DNA of 64,000 nucleotides from Betaproteobacteria bacterium (GTDB lineage Bacteria; Pseudomonadota; Gammaproteobacteria; Burkholderiales; Casimicrobiaceae). The position numbers and the translations under genes are program-made. The DNA is taken from positions 124,001 to 188,000 of the forward strand of contig JADKEV010000005.1 in NCBI GenBank assembly GCA_016717855.1. Reading direction: 5' to 3'. Position 1 is the stretch's first letter. Every line of letters begins with the position of its first letter. Below, piece after piece: positions 9,683 through 19,022 of the stretch. The notes below the pieces were generated by a model. That model worked only from the letters and a program-made list of their open reading frames with translations. It did not search any database and was not told where the DNA came from.

Positions 9683-9711
9683 ATTATCAATGGGAACCGG
9701 AACGTTGTCAA
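9683..9711 (-). promoter_or_regulatory. Sigma-70 promoter of livK
   Basis: On the minus strand TTGACA (9711-9706), a 17-nt spacer and GATAAT (9688-9683) form a near-perfect sigma-70 promoter. The predicted start is near 9676, giving a leader of about 45 nt before the livK ATG at 9631 and its GGAGG. Confidence 0.8.
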
Positions 9712-9782
9712 TTGCGCTTGGCGACGGCTCGCGGCGGGAGTTCATCGCCCTTTTGCGGATTTGTCGGCTGGCGCGCCGCGCC

Positions 9783-9798
9783 GGGGGGGGGGGGGGGG
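9783..9798. repeat. Poly-G tract (16 nt) in the divergent livK / RND-adaptor intergenic region
   Basis: Sixteen consecutive G on the plus strand, flanked by GC-rich DNA (GCGCCGCGCC before, AGCCGCCGGG after). The 317-bp gap 9632-9948 holds this tract and the livK promoter, but no recognisable gene. The tract could form a G-quadruplex, vary in length, or be an assembly artefact. Confidence 0.85.
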
Positions 9799-9928
9799 AG
9801 CCGCCGGGCCAAGTTCTGTAGTCTTGCGAACATGGTTGGGGAGGGAATCCAAAGTTCGCCGGCGCGGCATCCAACCTGAACTGCGGGCCGCCCTCCCGGC
9901 CGCGCCCGGCCACCACTAGAACCGATTC

Positions 9929-11070
9929 TTGCCGAGGATCCGAAAACCATGCTGTCGTGTCGCCGCCCCGTCCTCGTCCGTGGCCGCCCTTTGCGCGTCG
10001 GGCTGCGTCCGCCAGCCAAAAAGGAAAATGCCCCGGTGACGCTTGAGTTCGTGTCTACGGACCTCACGCAGGCGGAGAACCGGTCGATTGCCCAGCGGTT
10101 GCCGCTATCGGGCACGCTGCAGCCCCGCGATCAGGCTGTCGTCAAGGCCAGGATCGGCGGCGACGTCAAGCACGCGCTGGTACGCGAGGGTGAAGCCGTC
10201 CGTGCCGGGCAACTGCTGGCGCAACTCGATTCGCCGGACCTAAGGGCGAGACTGGCTGAAAAGCAGGCCAATCTGGACGCGGGCCGCGCGCAACTCGCCA
10301 TCGCCGAAAAGAACCGGGCGACCAACCAGGCGCTCCTCAAGCAGGGCTTCATTTCGCAAAACGCCTACGACAATGTCGAGTCGACGATGAACATCCAGCG
10401 GGAGACGGTCAAGTCATGGGAGGCGCAGGTGGCGATGGCCCGGAACGCGCTGGCCGATGCGCAGGCGGTCGCCCCGATCGCCGGCATCGTCGCCCGGCAG
10501 CACGCGCGGACCGGCGAAAAGGTCGCAGTCGATGCCCCCCTCTACACGCTGGTCAATCTGCGCCAGATGGAACTGCAGGCGATGGTGCCTGGCGCCGACA
10601 TCGGCGCGGTACAGCTGGGCGCCACGGTCCGTTTCACCGTCGACGGCTTTGAGGGAAAGTCCTTCACCGGCCGCGTCGAGCGCATCAACCCGACCGCCGA
10701 ACCGGGGTCGCGCACGGTCACCGTCTACATCGCCGTACCCAATCCCGACCTGCTGCTGCGCGGTGGCAGCTTCGCCTCGGGCGCGCTCGACCTGGTGGCC
10801 AGCGCGCCACGGCCCACGCTGCCGCTGTCCGCTATCCGCAGCGAGAACGGACAGAATTTCGTCTGGCTGATACTGGACGGCAAGCTGGCCCGCCGCGCCG
10901 TCGTGCTGGGACGCCGCGATGAAGCGGCCGGCCTGGTGCAGCTGGCCGAAGCGCTGCCCGCCGCGGCGCCGGTGGTGGCGGCCAGGGTCGACGGGCTGCG
11001 CGAGGGCAACCCGGCGGTCCACAAGATCGCCGCCGTCGCGGCGAAGACGCCGCCGCCGGCGAAGGAATAG
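9929..11070 (+). CDS. RND efflux periplasmic adaptor (membrane fusion protein), probable 5' frameshift
   Basis: Adaptor linking the downstream RND pump to an outer-membrane TolC channel. The continuous frame from ATG 9949 reads 373 residues: lipoyl/barrel-sandwich halves (VKARIGGDVKHALVREGEAVRAGQLLAQLDSPDLRARL and VAPIAGIVARQHARTGEKV) flanking a coiled-coil hairpin, then a beta-barrel and membrane-proximal domain, with a Pro/Ala-rich end. In this frame the N-terminus has no signal peptide. A second frame from TTG 9929 gives a basic start and the lipobox-like segment VAALCASGC, and would join the main frame if one A were added to the A-run at 10018-10022. The true product is therefore probably a lipoprotein. 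The stop is 2 bp before the pump gene, so this is an operon. Substrates are unknown. Confidence 0.85.
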
Positions 11071-11072
11071 CC

Positions 11073-14000
11073 ATGTGGATCACCCGGGTCTCGATCAACA
11101 ATCCGGTTTTTGCCACGATGGTGATGATGGCCATCCTGGTGCTGGGCGTCGCGTCCTACAACCGGCTGGCGGTGGAACAGATGCCGGACATCGATTTCCC
11201 CGTGGCCGTGGTGTTCGTGTCATATCCCGGCGCATCCCCGGAGGCCATTGAGACCGACCTCACCAAGCCCATTGAGGATGCCGTCAATCCAATCGGCGGC
11301 GTGCGGCAGATCACTTCGCGCTCGCGCGAGGGATCCTGCGTGGTCATCATCGAGTTCGAGCTGAAGACCGATGTCAACGTGGCGATCCAGGAAGTGCGCG
11401 ACCGCATCGCGCGCATCCGCATCGGCTTCCCCAGGGACGCCAAGGAACCCTACATTTCGAAGGCCGACACGGACAACGAGCAGCCGATTTTCAATCTTGC
11501 CGTGACGTCGGAGCAACGGGGCCTGCGCGAGCTCACAACGATAGCCGAGCAGGTGATCCGGAAGCGCCTGGAGAACGTGCGGGGCGTCGGCTCGATCGAA
11601 CTCTCCGGCGGCACCAAGCGCCAGATTCAGATCCTGCTGGATCCGGCAGCGATGACCGCGCTGGGCGTGGGCGTCGAGCAGGTTATTGCCGCGCTGCGCA
11701 ACGAGAACCTGGACATGCCGGCCGGCTCCATCACGCGCGGCAGCGAGGAAAAGCTGGTCCGTGTCGAGGGCCGCATCAAGGACCCGGTCGCCTTCAGCCG
11801 GATCATCGTGGCCCGCCGTGGCAACGCGGGCGCCAGTTCCGCCGTCACGCTCGGCCAGGTCGCGCGGGTGATCGACGGCGAGGCGGACGTGCAAAGCGCC
11901 GCGCGCAATGCCGGCGCACAGGGCATGGATCCCAACGCCAAGGCGATCGATGTCACGCAGGAGGACAACACGATCTCACGCCTGGACGGCCGGCGCGCCA
12001 TCACCCTGGAAGTCGTCAAGATCCGCGGCGCCAATACCGTGGAGGTAGGCAAAGGCCTGCGCGACGCGGTCGCCGAGTTGACCAAGCGGATCCCGGCGGA
12101 CATCCAGCTGACGGTCATGAGCGACCGCAGCGAATGGGTGAAGCGCTCGGTGAACGACACCCAGAAGACGATCCTCGAAGGTGCGCTCGTCACTGTGCTG
12201 GTGGTGTTCCTGTTCCTCCACTCGTGGCGCAGCACGGTCATCACGGCGCTGACCCTGCCGATATCGGTGATCGCGACCTTCATCGCGCTCCATGCGCTCG
12301 GCTTCACGATCAACGCGCTGACGCTGATGGCGTTGTCGCTGTGCATCGGACTGCTGATCGACGACGCAATCGTCGTGCGCGAGAACATCGTCCGCCATCT
12401 AGGGATGGGCAAGGACCACTTCACGGCTGCCAACGAAGGCACCACGGAGGTCGGCCTGGCGGTCATGGCCACGACGTTCACGATCGTCGCCGTGTTCCTG
12501 CCGGTCGCCTTCATGGGCGGGATCATCGGGCTCTTCTTCTACCAGTTCGGCGTCACCGTCGCCGTGGCGGTCATGGTTTCGCTGTTCGTCAGCTTCACGC
12601 TGGACCCGATGCTGTCGTCGATCTGGCATGACCCGGTCGAAAGCCGCTTTCGCGGCGTGCCGTGGCTGGGCGCGGTGTTGCGGCGCTTCGAGGGCGGAGT
12701 GGAAGGCGCCCATCGCCTCTACGGACGGTGGCTGGGCTGGTCGCTGAACAACCGCAAGACGGTGCTGGGGATTGCGGTCGGCGCGTTGATCGGCGCCTTT
12801 GGGATCGTCATGGCGGGCGCGGTGGGCAGCGAGTTCATGCCCGAGACCGACAACAGCGAGTTGACGATACGGCTGTCCACGCCGGTGGGATCGAGCCTGG
12901 CGTACACGGAGTCGAAGGTCGACCAGGCCGAACAGGCGCTGCGCGAGTTTCCGGAGGTCAAGCAGATCTACTCGCGGATCGGCACGACGAACGGCCGCAA
13001 CTCTTCGTTTCTCAACGCCAAGCTGGTGCCGCGGGCGGAGCGCAAGTTCACGCAGAAGCAGCTGGAGCAGAAGTTCCGGGAACGGCTGCGCCGGATCGCC
13101 GGCATCGAACTGTCGGTGGGGTGGATGCGCCCGATCCAGGTGTCGATCGTCGGTCCAGCAGCTGAAGGAAATCGGCGCGGAGGTCGAGCGCGCGCTGGCC
13201 GGGATCAAGGGCGTAACCGAGATCGAGTCCAGAGCCCCAGGACGGCGATCCATCAACCCAGCTGGCGAGCGACCTGGGATTGACGTTGTCGCAGATCGCC
13301 AACGCCACCCGTCCGCTGATCGCCGGTGACGCGGTGACCACATGGCTTGGCCCCGACGGACAGAACTACGACGTGCTGGTCCGGCTGCCCGAAGGGCGGC
13401 GGCAGAGCATCGCCGATTTCGAGCAGTTGTACCTGCAATCGTCGCTGGTCAATCCCGATGGCACGCCGCGGATGATTCCGCTGCGCCAGATCGCGGAGTT
13501 CGTCGACACCACGAGCCCGAAGATCATCACCCGGATGGACCTGCAGCGGCAACTGACCCTGTCCGCCAGTGTTGAGGGCCGCCCACAGGGCGACGTGGGC
13601 CAGGAGGTCTCGACGATGACCCGGGAAATGCAGCTGCCCGCGGGCTACCGCTTCAATGTCGGCGGCCAGACCAAGCAGATGATCGAGTCCTTCAAGTTCG
13701 CGCTGGTGGCGCTGGGCATCGCCGTCATCTTCATCTACCTGATCCTGGCGTCCCAGTTCGGCAGCTTCCTGCAGCCGCTCGCGATCATGGCTTCGCTGCC
13801 GCTGTCGCTGGTCGGCGTGTTCATCGCGCTGGCGGTGACCCGCAGCACGCTCAACATATTCTCGGTGATCGGAATCATCATGCTGATGGGATTGGTGACC
13901 AAGAACGCGATCCTGCTGATCGACTTCACGAATCAGGCAAGGAAGCGCGGCCTGGATCGCATCGCGGCGCTGCAGGAGGCGGCCCAGGTGCGCCTGCGGC

Positions 14001-14245
14001 CGATCCTGATGACGACGGCCGCGATGATCTTCGGCATGATGCCCCTCGCGCTGGGACTGGGCGAGGGCAGCGAAGGCAACGCGACGATGGGCCGCGCCAT
14101 CATCGGCGGCGTGGTTTCGTCGACGTTGCTCACGCTGGTCGTGGTGCCCGTGGTTTACACCTATCTCGACGGCATGAGCGCCTGGTTTCGCTCCCGGCGC
14201 GCGCGCCGCGCGGCTTCCGCCGCACTGCCGGCGGCGGCCGATTGA
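11073..14245 (+). pseudogene. RND efflux pump inner-membrane transporter (AcrB/MexB-like), two frameshifts
   Basis: Proton-driven inner-membrane exporter of the hydrophobic/amphiphilic efflux group, expected ~1055 residues. Residues 1-690 read in one frame: N-terminus MWITRVSINNPVFATMVMM, the first porter domain, and the first transmembrane block with SLCIGLLIDDAIVVREN carrying the paired Asp used in proton relay. The frame is lost at about 13152-13158 (after VSIVGP), continues one frame over (QQLKEIGAEVERALAGIKGV), then shifts again at about 13228-13232 into the frame that reads LASDLGLTLSQIANATRP through the second transmembrane block to the stop at 14245. Two indels only ~75 bp apart suggest local sequence error, but a real double mutation is possible. 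As written, the pump would be split and inactive. Confidence 0.88.
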
Positions 14246-14280
14246 AGTAGAATATCGAGCCCGTCCGGAGCAATTGTTGA

Positions 14281-14300
14281 TATAATGACCGGCGGTCATT
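14281..14300 (+). promoter_or_regulatory. Promoter -10 box overlapped by a TetR-style palindromic operator
   Basis: TATAAT (14281-14286) is overlapped by a 17-nt perfect dyad centred on G14292 (AATGACCG-G-CGGTCATT, 14284-14300). It lies 28 nt upstream of the methyltransferase ATG. A dyad covering the -10 box is a classic repressor site, and TGACCG-N-CGGTCA fits TetR-family geometry. No good -35 box was seen, and no regulator gene is adjacent. Confidence 0.6.
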
Positions 14301-14327
14301 TAAACAAGAACATACTGCGAACCTGCC

Positions 14328-14993
14328 ATGAATCCCGAACTAGCCCGTTTCAACATGGTCGAGCAGCAAATCCGCACGTGGGATGTGCTCGATCCCCAGA
14401 TCCTCGACCTGCTGTTTGCCGTCAAGCGCGAGGAGTTCGTGCCGCCCGCGTACCGCAGCCTGGCGTTCGCCGATCTCGAGATTCCGCTCGACGACTCCCG
14501 GAACCCCGGGCGGAAGATGTGGCCCCCGAAGCTGGAAGCGCGGGTCGTGCAGGAATTGCACCTGCTGCCCACCGACGAGGTGTTGGAGATTGGCACGGGG
14601 AGCGGCTACCTGTGCGCGCTGCTCGCGCGGCGAGTGCAGTTCGTGATCAGCGTTGAGATCGACGCCGGCCTGGCTGCCGCGGCGGCCGCAAGGCTCGCCG
14701 CACATGGCATCACGAACGTGCAGGTCGAGACCGGCGACGGGGCACGCGGATGGCGCGCCGGACAACTGTTCGACGCCATTGTCCTGACCGGTTCTTCGCC
14801 GGTGCAGCCGGATGCGCTGATCGGGCAGCTCAAGCCCGGTGGACGCCTCTTCGCCGTTGTCGGCGCCGAGCCGGCGATGCACGGCCGGCTGGTGACCAGG
14901 GGCGAGTCCGGCCAGCCGCACGCGAAAGACCTGTTCGAAACCGTGCTTGCGCCGCTGGACAATGCCGTGCAACCCGAGCGGTTCGTTTTTTGA
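14328..14993 (+). CDS. pcm: PCMT-like SAM-dependent methyltransferase (protein-L-isoaspartate O-methyltransferase family)
   Basis: A 221-residue cytoplasmic Rossmann methyltransferase of the family that repairs isoaspartyl residues. Motif I for SAM is VLEIGTGSGYLCALLA (85-100), followed by an acidic SVEID motif and DAIVLTGSSP. The segment that in canonical PCMT carries the catalytic ISQP motif reads KMWPPK at about residues 63-68, so the repair activity is doubtful and this may be a diverged paralogue. It is the first gene of a run with a rhodanese and tolC (stop and next start share bases), a grouping common in betaproteobacteria. Expression is probably controlled by the dyad over the -10 box. 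Confidence 0.82.
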   Translation: MNPELARFNMVEQQIRTWDVLDPQILDLLFAVKREEFVPPAYRSLAFADLEIPLDDSRNPGRKMWPPKLEARVVQELHLLPTDEVLEIGTGSGYLCALLARRVQFVISVEIDAGLAAAAAARLAAHGITNVQVETGDGARGWRAGQLFDAIVLTGSSPVQPDALIGQLKPGGRLFAVVGAEPAMHGRLVTRGESGQPHAKDLFETVLAPLDNAVQPERFVF

Positions 14994-15313
14994 TCCGGCA
15001 GATCAGCGCTACCGAGCTCAGGAACCGGCTCGAGGCAGCCGAAGTTGCGCCGTTTCTGCTGGACGTGCGCGAGCCGCAGGAATTCGCCTACTGCCGGATC
15101 GACGGTTCGGTGTCGATTCCGCTCGGACAACTGCCCGGAAGGGCGAACGAGCTGCCGTCCGGGCGCGAGATCGTTGCGATTTGCCACCACGGCATGCGCA
15201 GCCTGCAGGCGGCCGCCTTCCTGCAGCGAAGCTACGCGCTCGATGTGGTGAATCTGCATGGCGGCGTTGCCGGGTGGGCGCGCGAAGTCGATCCGTCGAT
15301 GAAACAGTATTGA
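14990..15313 (+). CDS. Rhodanese-like sulfurtransferase domain protein
   Basis: A 107-residue single-domain rhodanese that probably carries sulfane sulfur on Cys65. The active-site loop is CHHGMRS, and the N-terminal marker LLDVREPQEFAYCRIDGSVSIPLGQL is typical. The start is uncertain: TTG 14990 overlaps the methyltransferase stop (TTGA) and gives a family-like N-terminus; no ATG fits better. It is followed by tolC 74 bp downstream. Its role beside an efflux channel is unknown. Confidence 0.85.
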   Translation: MIRQISATELRNRLEAAEVAPFLLDVREPQEFAYCRIDGSVSIPLGQLPGRANELPSGREIVAICHHGMRSLQAAAFLQRSYALDVVNLHGGVAGWAREVDPSMKQY

Positions 15314-15387
15314 GTGCTTGTCCGCGCGTCGCCCGTCGCGTGCGAATGTCCCGCGCAGGCAAGCTCGCGCGAAACCTGGTGAGACCA

Positions 15388-16722
15388 ATGAACAAATCTT
15401 TGCTGGCGGTATTGATAGGAACCCTGTTTGCCACGTCCGCAGCGGCGGACGACCTGCTGCAGCTGTACCGGGAGGCGCGCCAGAAGGACCCAGCTCTCGC
15501 ATCGGCGAAAGCGGCTTGGCAGGCCACGCAGGAGAAGATTCCGCAGGCACAAGCCGGCCTGTCGCCCAGCGTGTCGGTTGCGGGCAGCGCCACCTACTCT
15601 ATTCCGGATTCGACGTCGCAGCCCACGCTTTCCGGCTTCGCCAAGACCACGCAGGTCAACAGCAACATCGCGCTCAACGCCTCCGTTTCCGCGAGCCAGC
15701 CGCTGTATCGCCGGCAGAACAGCATTGTCCTCGACCAGGCGAGAGTCCAGGTCGCACAGAGCACGTACGTGCTGCAGTCGGTCGACCAGGACCTGGCGGT
15801 CCGCCTGGCGCAGGCGTATTTCGACGTGCTGCTCGCCCAGGACACGTTGACGCTCGTGGGCGCGCAGAAGGCGGCGACGGGCGAGTCGCTCGCGCAGGCC
15901 AGGCGCAATTTCGAGGTCGGCACCGCGACGATCACCGACACCAATGAAGCGCAGGCGCGCTATGACCAGATCGTCGCGCAGGAAATCGCCACGCTGAACG
16001 ACATCGAAATCAAGCGCCGCGCGATCGAAGTGATCATAGGCCGGACAGCGCCGCCGCTCAAGCCGCTGGCGGACAACCCGCGGCTGGAGACGCCAGCGCC
16101 CGACAATCTGGAAGCCTGGTCGTCCCGTGCCGGCGAGCGCAACCTGTCGATTCTCGTCGCCAACGCATCGCTGGACCTGGCCAACCTGGAGGTCGACCGC
16201 AACCGGGCCGCGCGGGAACCGGTCGTGGACCTGACCGGCAGTTTCGGTCGTGGCGAGGGCTTCGGCCTGTCGACCGCGTATCCGAGCAACAGCCTGCGCC
16301 AGGGCATCATCGGCATCCAGGTCTCGATGCCCCTGTTCACCGGCGGCCTGATCGAATCAAGGGTGCGCGAGGCGCTGGCCAACCAGGACAAGGCGCGGCA
16401 GGACCTCGAGTCGGCCAAGCGCAGCGCCGCGCAGTCGGCGCGCACTTCGTTCCTGAACGTCAGCAACGGCATTGCCCAGGTCAAGGCGCTGGAACAGGCC
16501 GTCGTCTCGGCCGAAGTCGCGCTCTCCTCCAGCAAGCTGGGCATGGAAGTCGGCGTGCGCACTAACGTCGACGTGCTCAATTCCCAGCAGCAGGTTTTTT
16601 CCGCCCGCCGCGATCTCGCCAGCGCCCGCTATGCGGTGATCACCAATACGCTGCGCCTGAAGGCGGCGGCCGGGGCGTTGACCGACGCCGACCTCGAAGC
16701 CGTCAACCGCGTGCTGCAGTAG
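15388..16722 (+). CDS. tolC: TolC-family outer membrane efflux channel
   Basis: Outer-membrane channel for type I secretion and tripartite efflux, 444 residues. ATG 15388 follows GGTGAG at 15378-15383 and begins a signal peptide (MNKSLLAVLIGTLFATSAAA, cleaved near AAA-DD). Two internally repeated halves with long heptad-rich helices follow: DLLQLYREARQKDPAL at the first half, and QVSMPLFTGGLIESRVREALA with the equivalent PLYRRQN in the other strand region. It could serve the RND adaptor/pump 1 kb upstream, and both sets lie on the plus strand. The 3' end overlaps waaA on the opposite strand by 20 bp. Confidence 0.93.
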   Translation: MNKSLLAVLIGTLFATSAAADDLLQLYREARQKDPALASAKAAWQATQEKIPQAQAGLSPSVSVAGSATYSIPDSTSQPTLSGFAKTTQVNSNIALNASVSASQPLYRRQNSIVLDQARVQVAQSTYVLQSVDQDLAVRLAQAYFDVLLAQDTLTLVGAQKAATGESLAQARRNFEVGTATITDTNEAQARYDQIVAQEIATLNDIEIKRRAIEVIIGRTAPPLKPLADNPRLETPAPDNLEAWSSRAGERNLSILVANASLDLANLEVDRNRAAREPVVDLTGSFGRGEGFGLSTAYPSNSLRQGIIGIQVSMPLFTGGLIESRVREALANQDKARQDLESAKRSAAQSARTSFLNVSNGIAQVKALEQAVVSAEVALSSSKLGMEVGVRTNVDVLNSQQQVFSARRDLASARYAVITNTLRLKAAAGALTDADLEAVNRVLQ

Positions 16723-18007
16723 CCGCGCCCTGGCCGACTGCCGCGAGCCGCGCGGTTATCCAGTCCAGCGTTCGCCTGGTCGCGCCGCGATGCGCGGCCA
16801 ACAGTTCCGTCCCCGCGGCCGCCATGCGGCCGCGCAGTTCCGGGTTGCCGAGCAGATCCGCGGCGGCCGCGACAATGGCATCCGCATCCGCGCCCTGCCG
16901 GGCAGCCCCGCGCGCGAGCGCATCGCGCGCCGCCTCGGCAAAATTGAACGTTGAGCGACCGATCAGCACCGGCGTGCCGACCGCCAGCGGCTCGATCAGG
17001 TTCTGGCCGCCCAGCGGCAGCAGGCTGCCCCCGATGAAGGCGACGTCCGCCGCGGCGTAGTAGGCAAGCATTTCGCCCATGGTATCGCCCAGGACGATCG
17101 CGGTCCCCGCCGGCACCGCTTGCGCGGCGCTGCGCCGGACGAACGGAAATCCGCGCCGGGTCAGCAATTCCGCCACCGCATCGAAGCGCTGCGGGTGCCG
17201 GGGCACGATCACCAGCAGAGCATCCGCAGGCAATGGCGCGCGCTCGAGCGCCGCGAGCAGCAGCGCTTCCTCGCCATCGCGCGTGCTGCCCGCGACCATG
17301 ATCGGGCGCCCCTCGCCGAACAGGCGGCGCAGCACGCGGCCGCGAAGGACGCTGGTGTCAGGAACCGCGAGGTCGAACTTCACGTTGCCGGTGACCGCGA
17401 CTGCGATGGCGCCCAGGCGCGTCAACCGCGCCGCATCGGCGGCGGTCTGGGCCGCCACCCCGGCCAGCGCCCGCAACATGCTCCTGCTGATGCCAGCGAT
17501 GCGCGAATAGCCGTGCATCGACTTCTCCGACATCCTGGCATTGACAAGAAAGACCGGAATCCCGCGCTGCGCCGCGCGCAGGATCATGTTCGGCCACAGT
17601 TCGGTTTCCATCAACAATCCGAAGCGCGGCTGGCACCAGTCGAGGAAACGCGCACATCCGGATGCCGTGTCGTAGGGGAAGTACGCCTGGAGCACGTGCT
17701 CGCCAAACAAGGCCTTGCCGGTCTCGCGCCCGGCCGCAGTCATGTGGGTAAGCACCACCAGGTGATCGGGATGGCTGTCGCGGAACGCCGCGACCAGCGG
17801 CTCGGCAGCCCGCGTCTCGCCCACCGACACCGCATGTATCCAGATGACGGGCCGCGCGTCCGGGCGCGCCGGATAGCGGCCGAGCCGCTCGGCGATATGT
17901 TGCCGGTAAGCCGGCTCCTTCAGGCCGCGCCACCACAAGCGCAGCAGCGCGAGGGGCAACGCCAGGCGCCACAGCACTTCGTACCAAAGCGGCGCGCCAC
18001 GGATCAC
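16703..18007 (-). CDS. waaA: 3-deoxy-D-manno-octulosonic acid (Kdo) transferase
   Basis: Adds Kdo from CMP-Kdo to the lipid A precursor at the inner face of the inner membrane. The protein has 434 residues, with an N-terminal membrane-interacting helix (LALPLALLRLWWRG), the catalytic Glu64 in HAVSVGETRAA, LMETELWPNMI, and the CMP-binding C-terminal domain with GGSLLPLGGQNLIEP. GTG 18007 was chosen because it overlaps the waaC stop (GTGA) and gives a family-like N-terminus. The frame continues far upstream through waaC, but that extension is not part of the protein. Confidence 0.95.
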   Translation of the reverse strand: MIRGAPLWYEVLWRLALPLALLRLWWRGLKEPAYRQHIAERLGRYPARPDARPVIWIHAVSVGETRAAEPLVAAFRDSHPDHLVVLTHMTAAGRETGKALFGEHVLQAYFPYDTASGCARFLDWCQPRFGLLMETELWPNMILRAAQRGIPVFLVNARMSEKSMHGYSRIAGISRSMLRALAGVAAQTAADAARLTRLGAIAVAVTGNVKFDLAVPDTSVLRGRVLRRLFGEGRPIMVAGSTRDGEEALLLAALERAPLPADALLVIVPRHPQRFDAVAELLTRRGFPFVRRSAAQAVPAGTAIVLGDTMGEMLAYYAAADVAFIGGSLLPLGGQNLIEPLAVGTPVLIGRSTFNFAEAARDALARGAARQGADADAIVAAAADLLGNPELRGRMAAAGTELLAAHRGATRRTLDWITARLAAVGQGAATAARG

Positions 18008-19005
18008 GGCGCGACCACCGGTATCGCGGGCAGTCCGGCGCCGGCCGCGAGCAGTCCTTCCACTGCGGCGATGGCTTGCGCCGCATCCGGAGCCACGCCG
18101 TTGCCGCCCAGATTGCGCGCGGAGGCCTTCTCGCCCTGGACGCCCGTCAGCACGGGATTCGTGGGCCCGAACAGCGCCAGGGCCGGCGCGCCGGCCGCCA
18201 CCGCAAGATGGAGGAGACCGGTATCGACGCCGATGACTACGCGCGCCGCGGAGAACAGCCCAGCCAGTTCGCGGGGCGACATCCGCGGCGGAACCGCGAC
18301 CCTGACAAGACCGGCCGCCAGGCGCTCGCTGCGCGCGCGCTCGTGTGCGCTGCCCCAGGGCAGGACGATGCGCAATCCGCGTCCGGCCAAGTGCGCCAGC
18401 AGCGTCCGCCAGTCGGCTTCGGGCCAGAGCTTGTCGGCGCGGCTGGTCGCATGCAAGGCGACCGCGTACGGCAGCGCGGCCGGCGGCTCCGCCGCGGGAA
18501 CCGCCACGCCGTAACGCGGCGCGCCGTCCAGCGCGTAGCCCAGCGTCGCAGCCGCCAATTGCCGGTTGCGCGCGATGGCATGCACCTCGCGCGCGACCGC
18601 ATGGCGCACGTCGTAGGCCAGCGTCGCCAGCGGCTCCCGCGCGCTGCCCCAGTCGTAACCATGGCGCACGCCACGCGCCGCGCGCGCGATCCATGCGCTC
18701 TTCAACAGGCCCTGCAAATCGAGCACGACATCGTACGAATGCGCGCGCAACGCCGCCTTGAAGCGCCCGGCCTCTTCCCGGGTTTGCGCCGACCACCATG
18801 CCTGCCGCCACCTCCGGATGGCGCACGGAATGACGCGCGCGATGCCGGGATGCAGCGCGGGTATGTCGGCGAACGCCTCCTCGCAGGTCCAGTCGATCTC
18901 CCAATCCCGTCCCGCCGCGGCGATGTCGCTGACCACGGGCAGCGCGTGGACGACGTCACCGAGGGAAGATGTCTTGATGATGAGGAGGCGGGGGCGCGCT
19001 GACAT
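18004..19005 (-). CDS. waaC: Lipopolysaccharide heptosyltransferase I
   Basis: GT9 enzyme that transfers the first L-glycero-D-manno-heptose from its ADP sugar to Kdo of the LPS inner core. The protein has 333 residues, with N-terminal LLIIKTSSLGDVVHALPVV (the conserved Asp is the general base region), VVLDLQGLLKSAWIAR, and the nucleotide-binding VIGVDTGLLHLAVAAGAPALALFGPT. It is translationally coupled to waaA. Its start is only 17 bp from the divergent glycosyltransferase, so the two promoters must overlap each other's coding regions. Confidence 0.95.
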   Translation of the reverse strand: MSARPRLLIIKTSSLGDVVHALPVVSDIAAAGRDWEIDWTCEEAFADIPALHPGIARVIPCAIRRWRQAWWSAQTREEAGRFKAALRAHSYDVVLDLQGLLKSAWIARAARGVRHGYDWGSAREPLATLAYDVRHAVAREVHAIARNRQLAAATLGYALDGAPRYGVAVPAAEPPAALPYAVALHATSRADKLWPEADWRTLLAHLAGRGLRIVLPWGSAHERARSERLAAGLVRVAVPPRMSPRELAGLFSAARVVIGVDTGLLHLAVAAGAPALALFGPTNPVLTGVQGEKASARNLGGNGVAPDAAQAIAAVEGLLAAGAGLPAIPVVAP

Positions 19006-19022
19006 ACAATTGCGGTTTTGGA

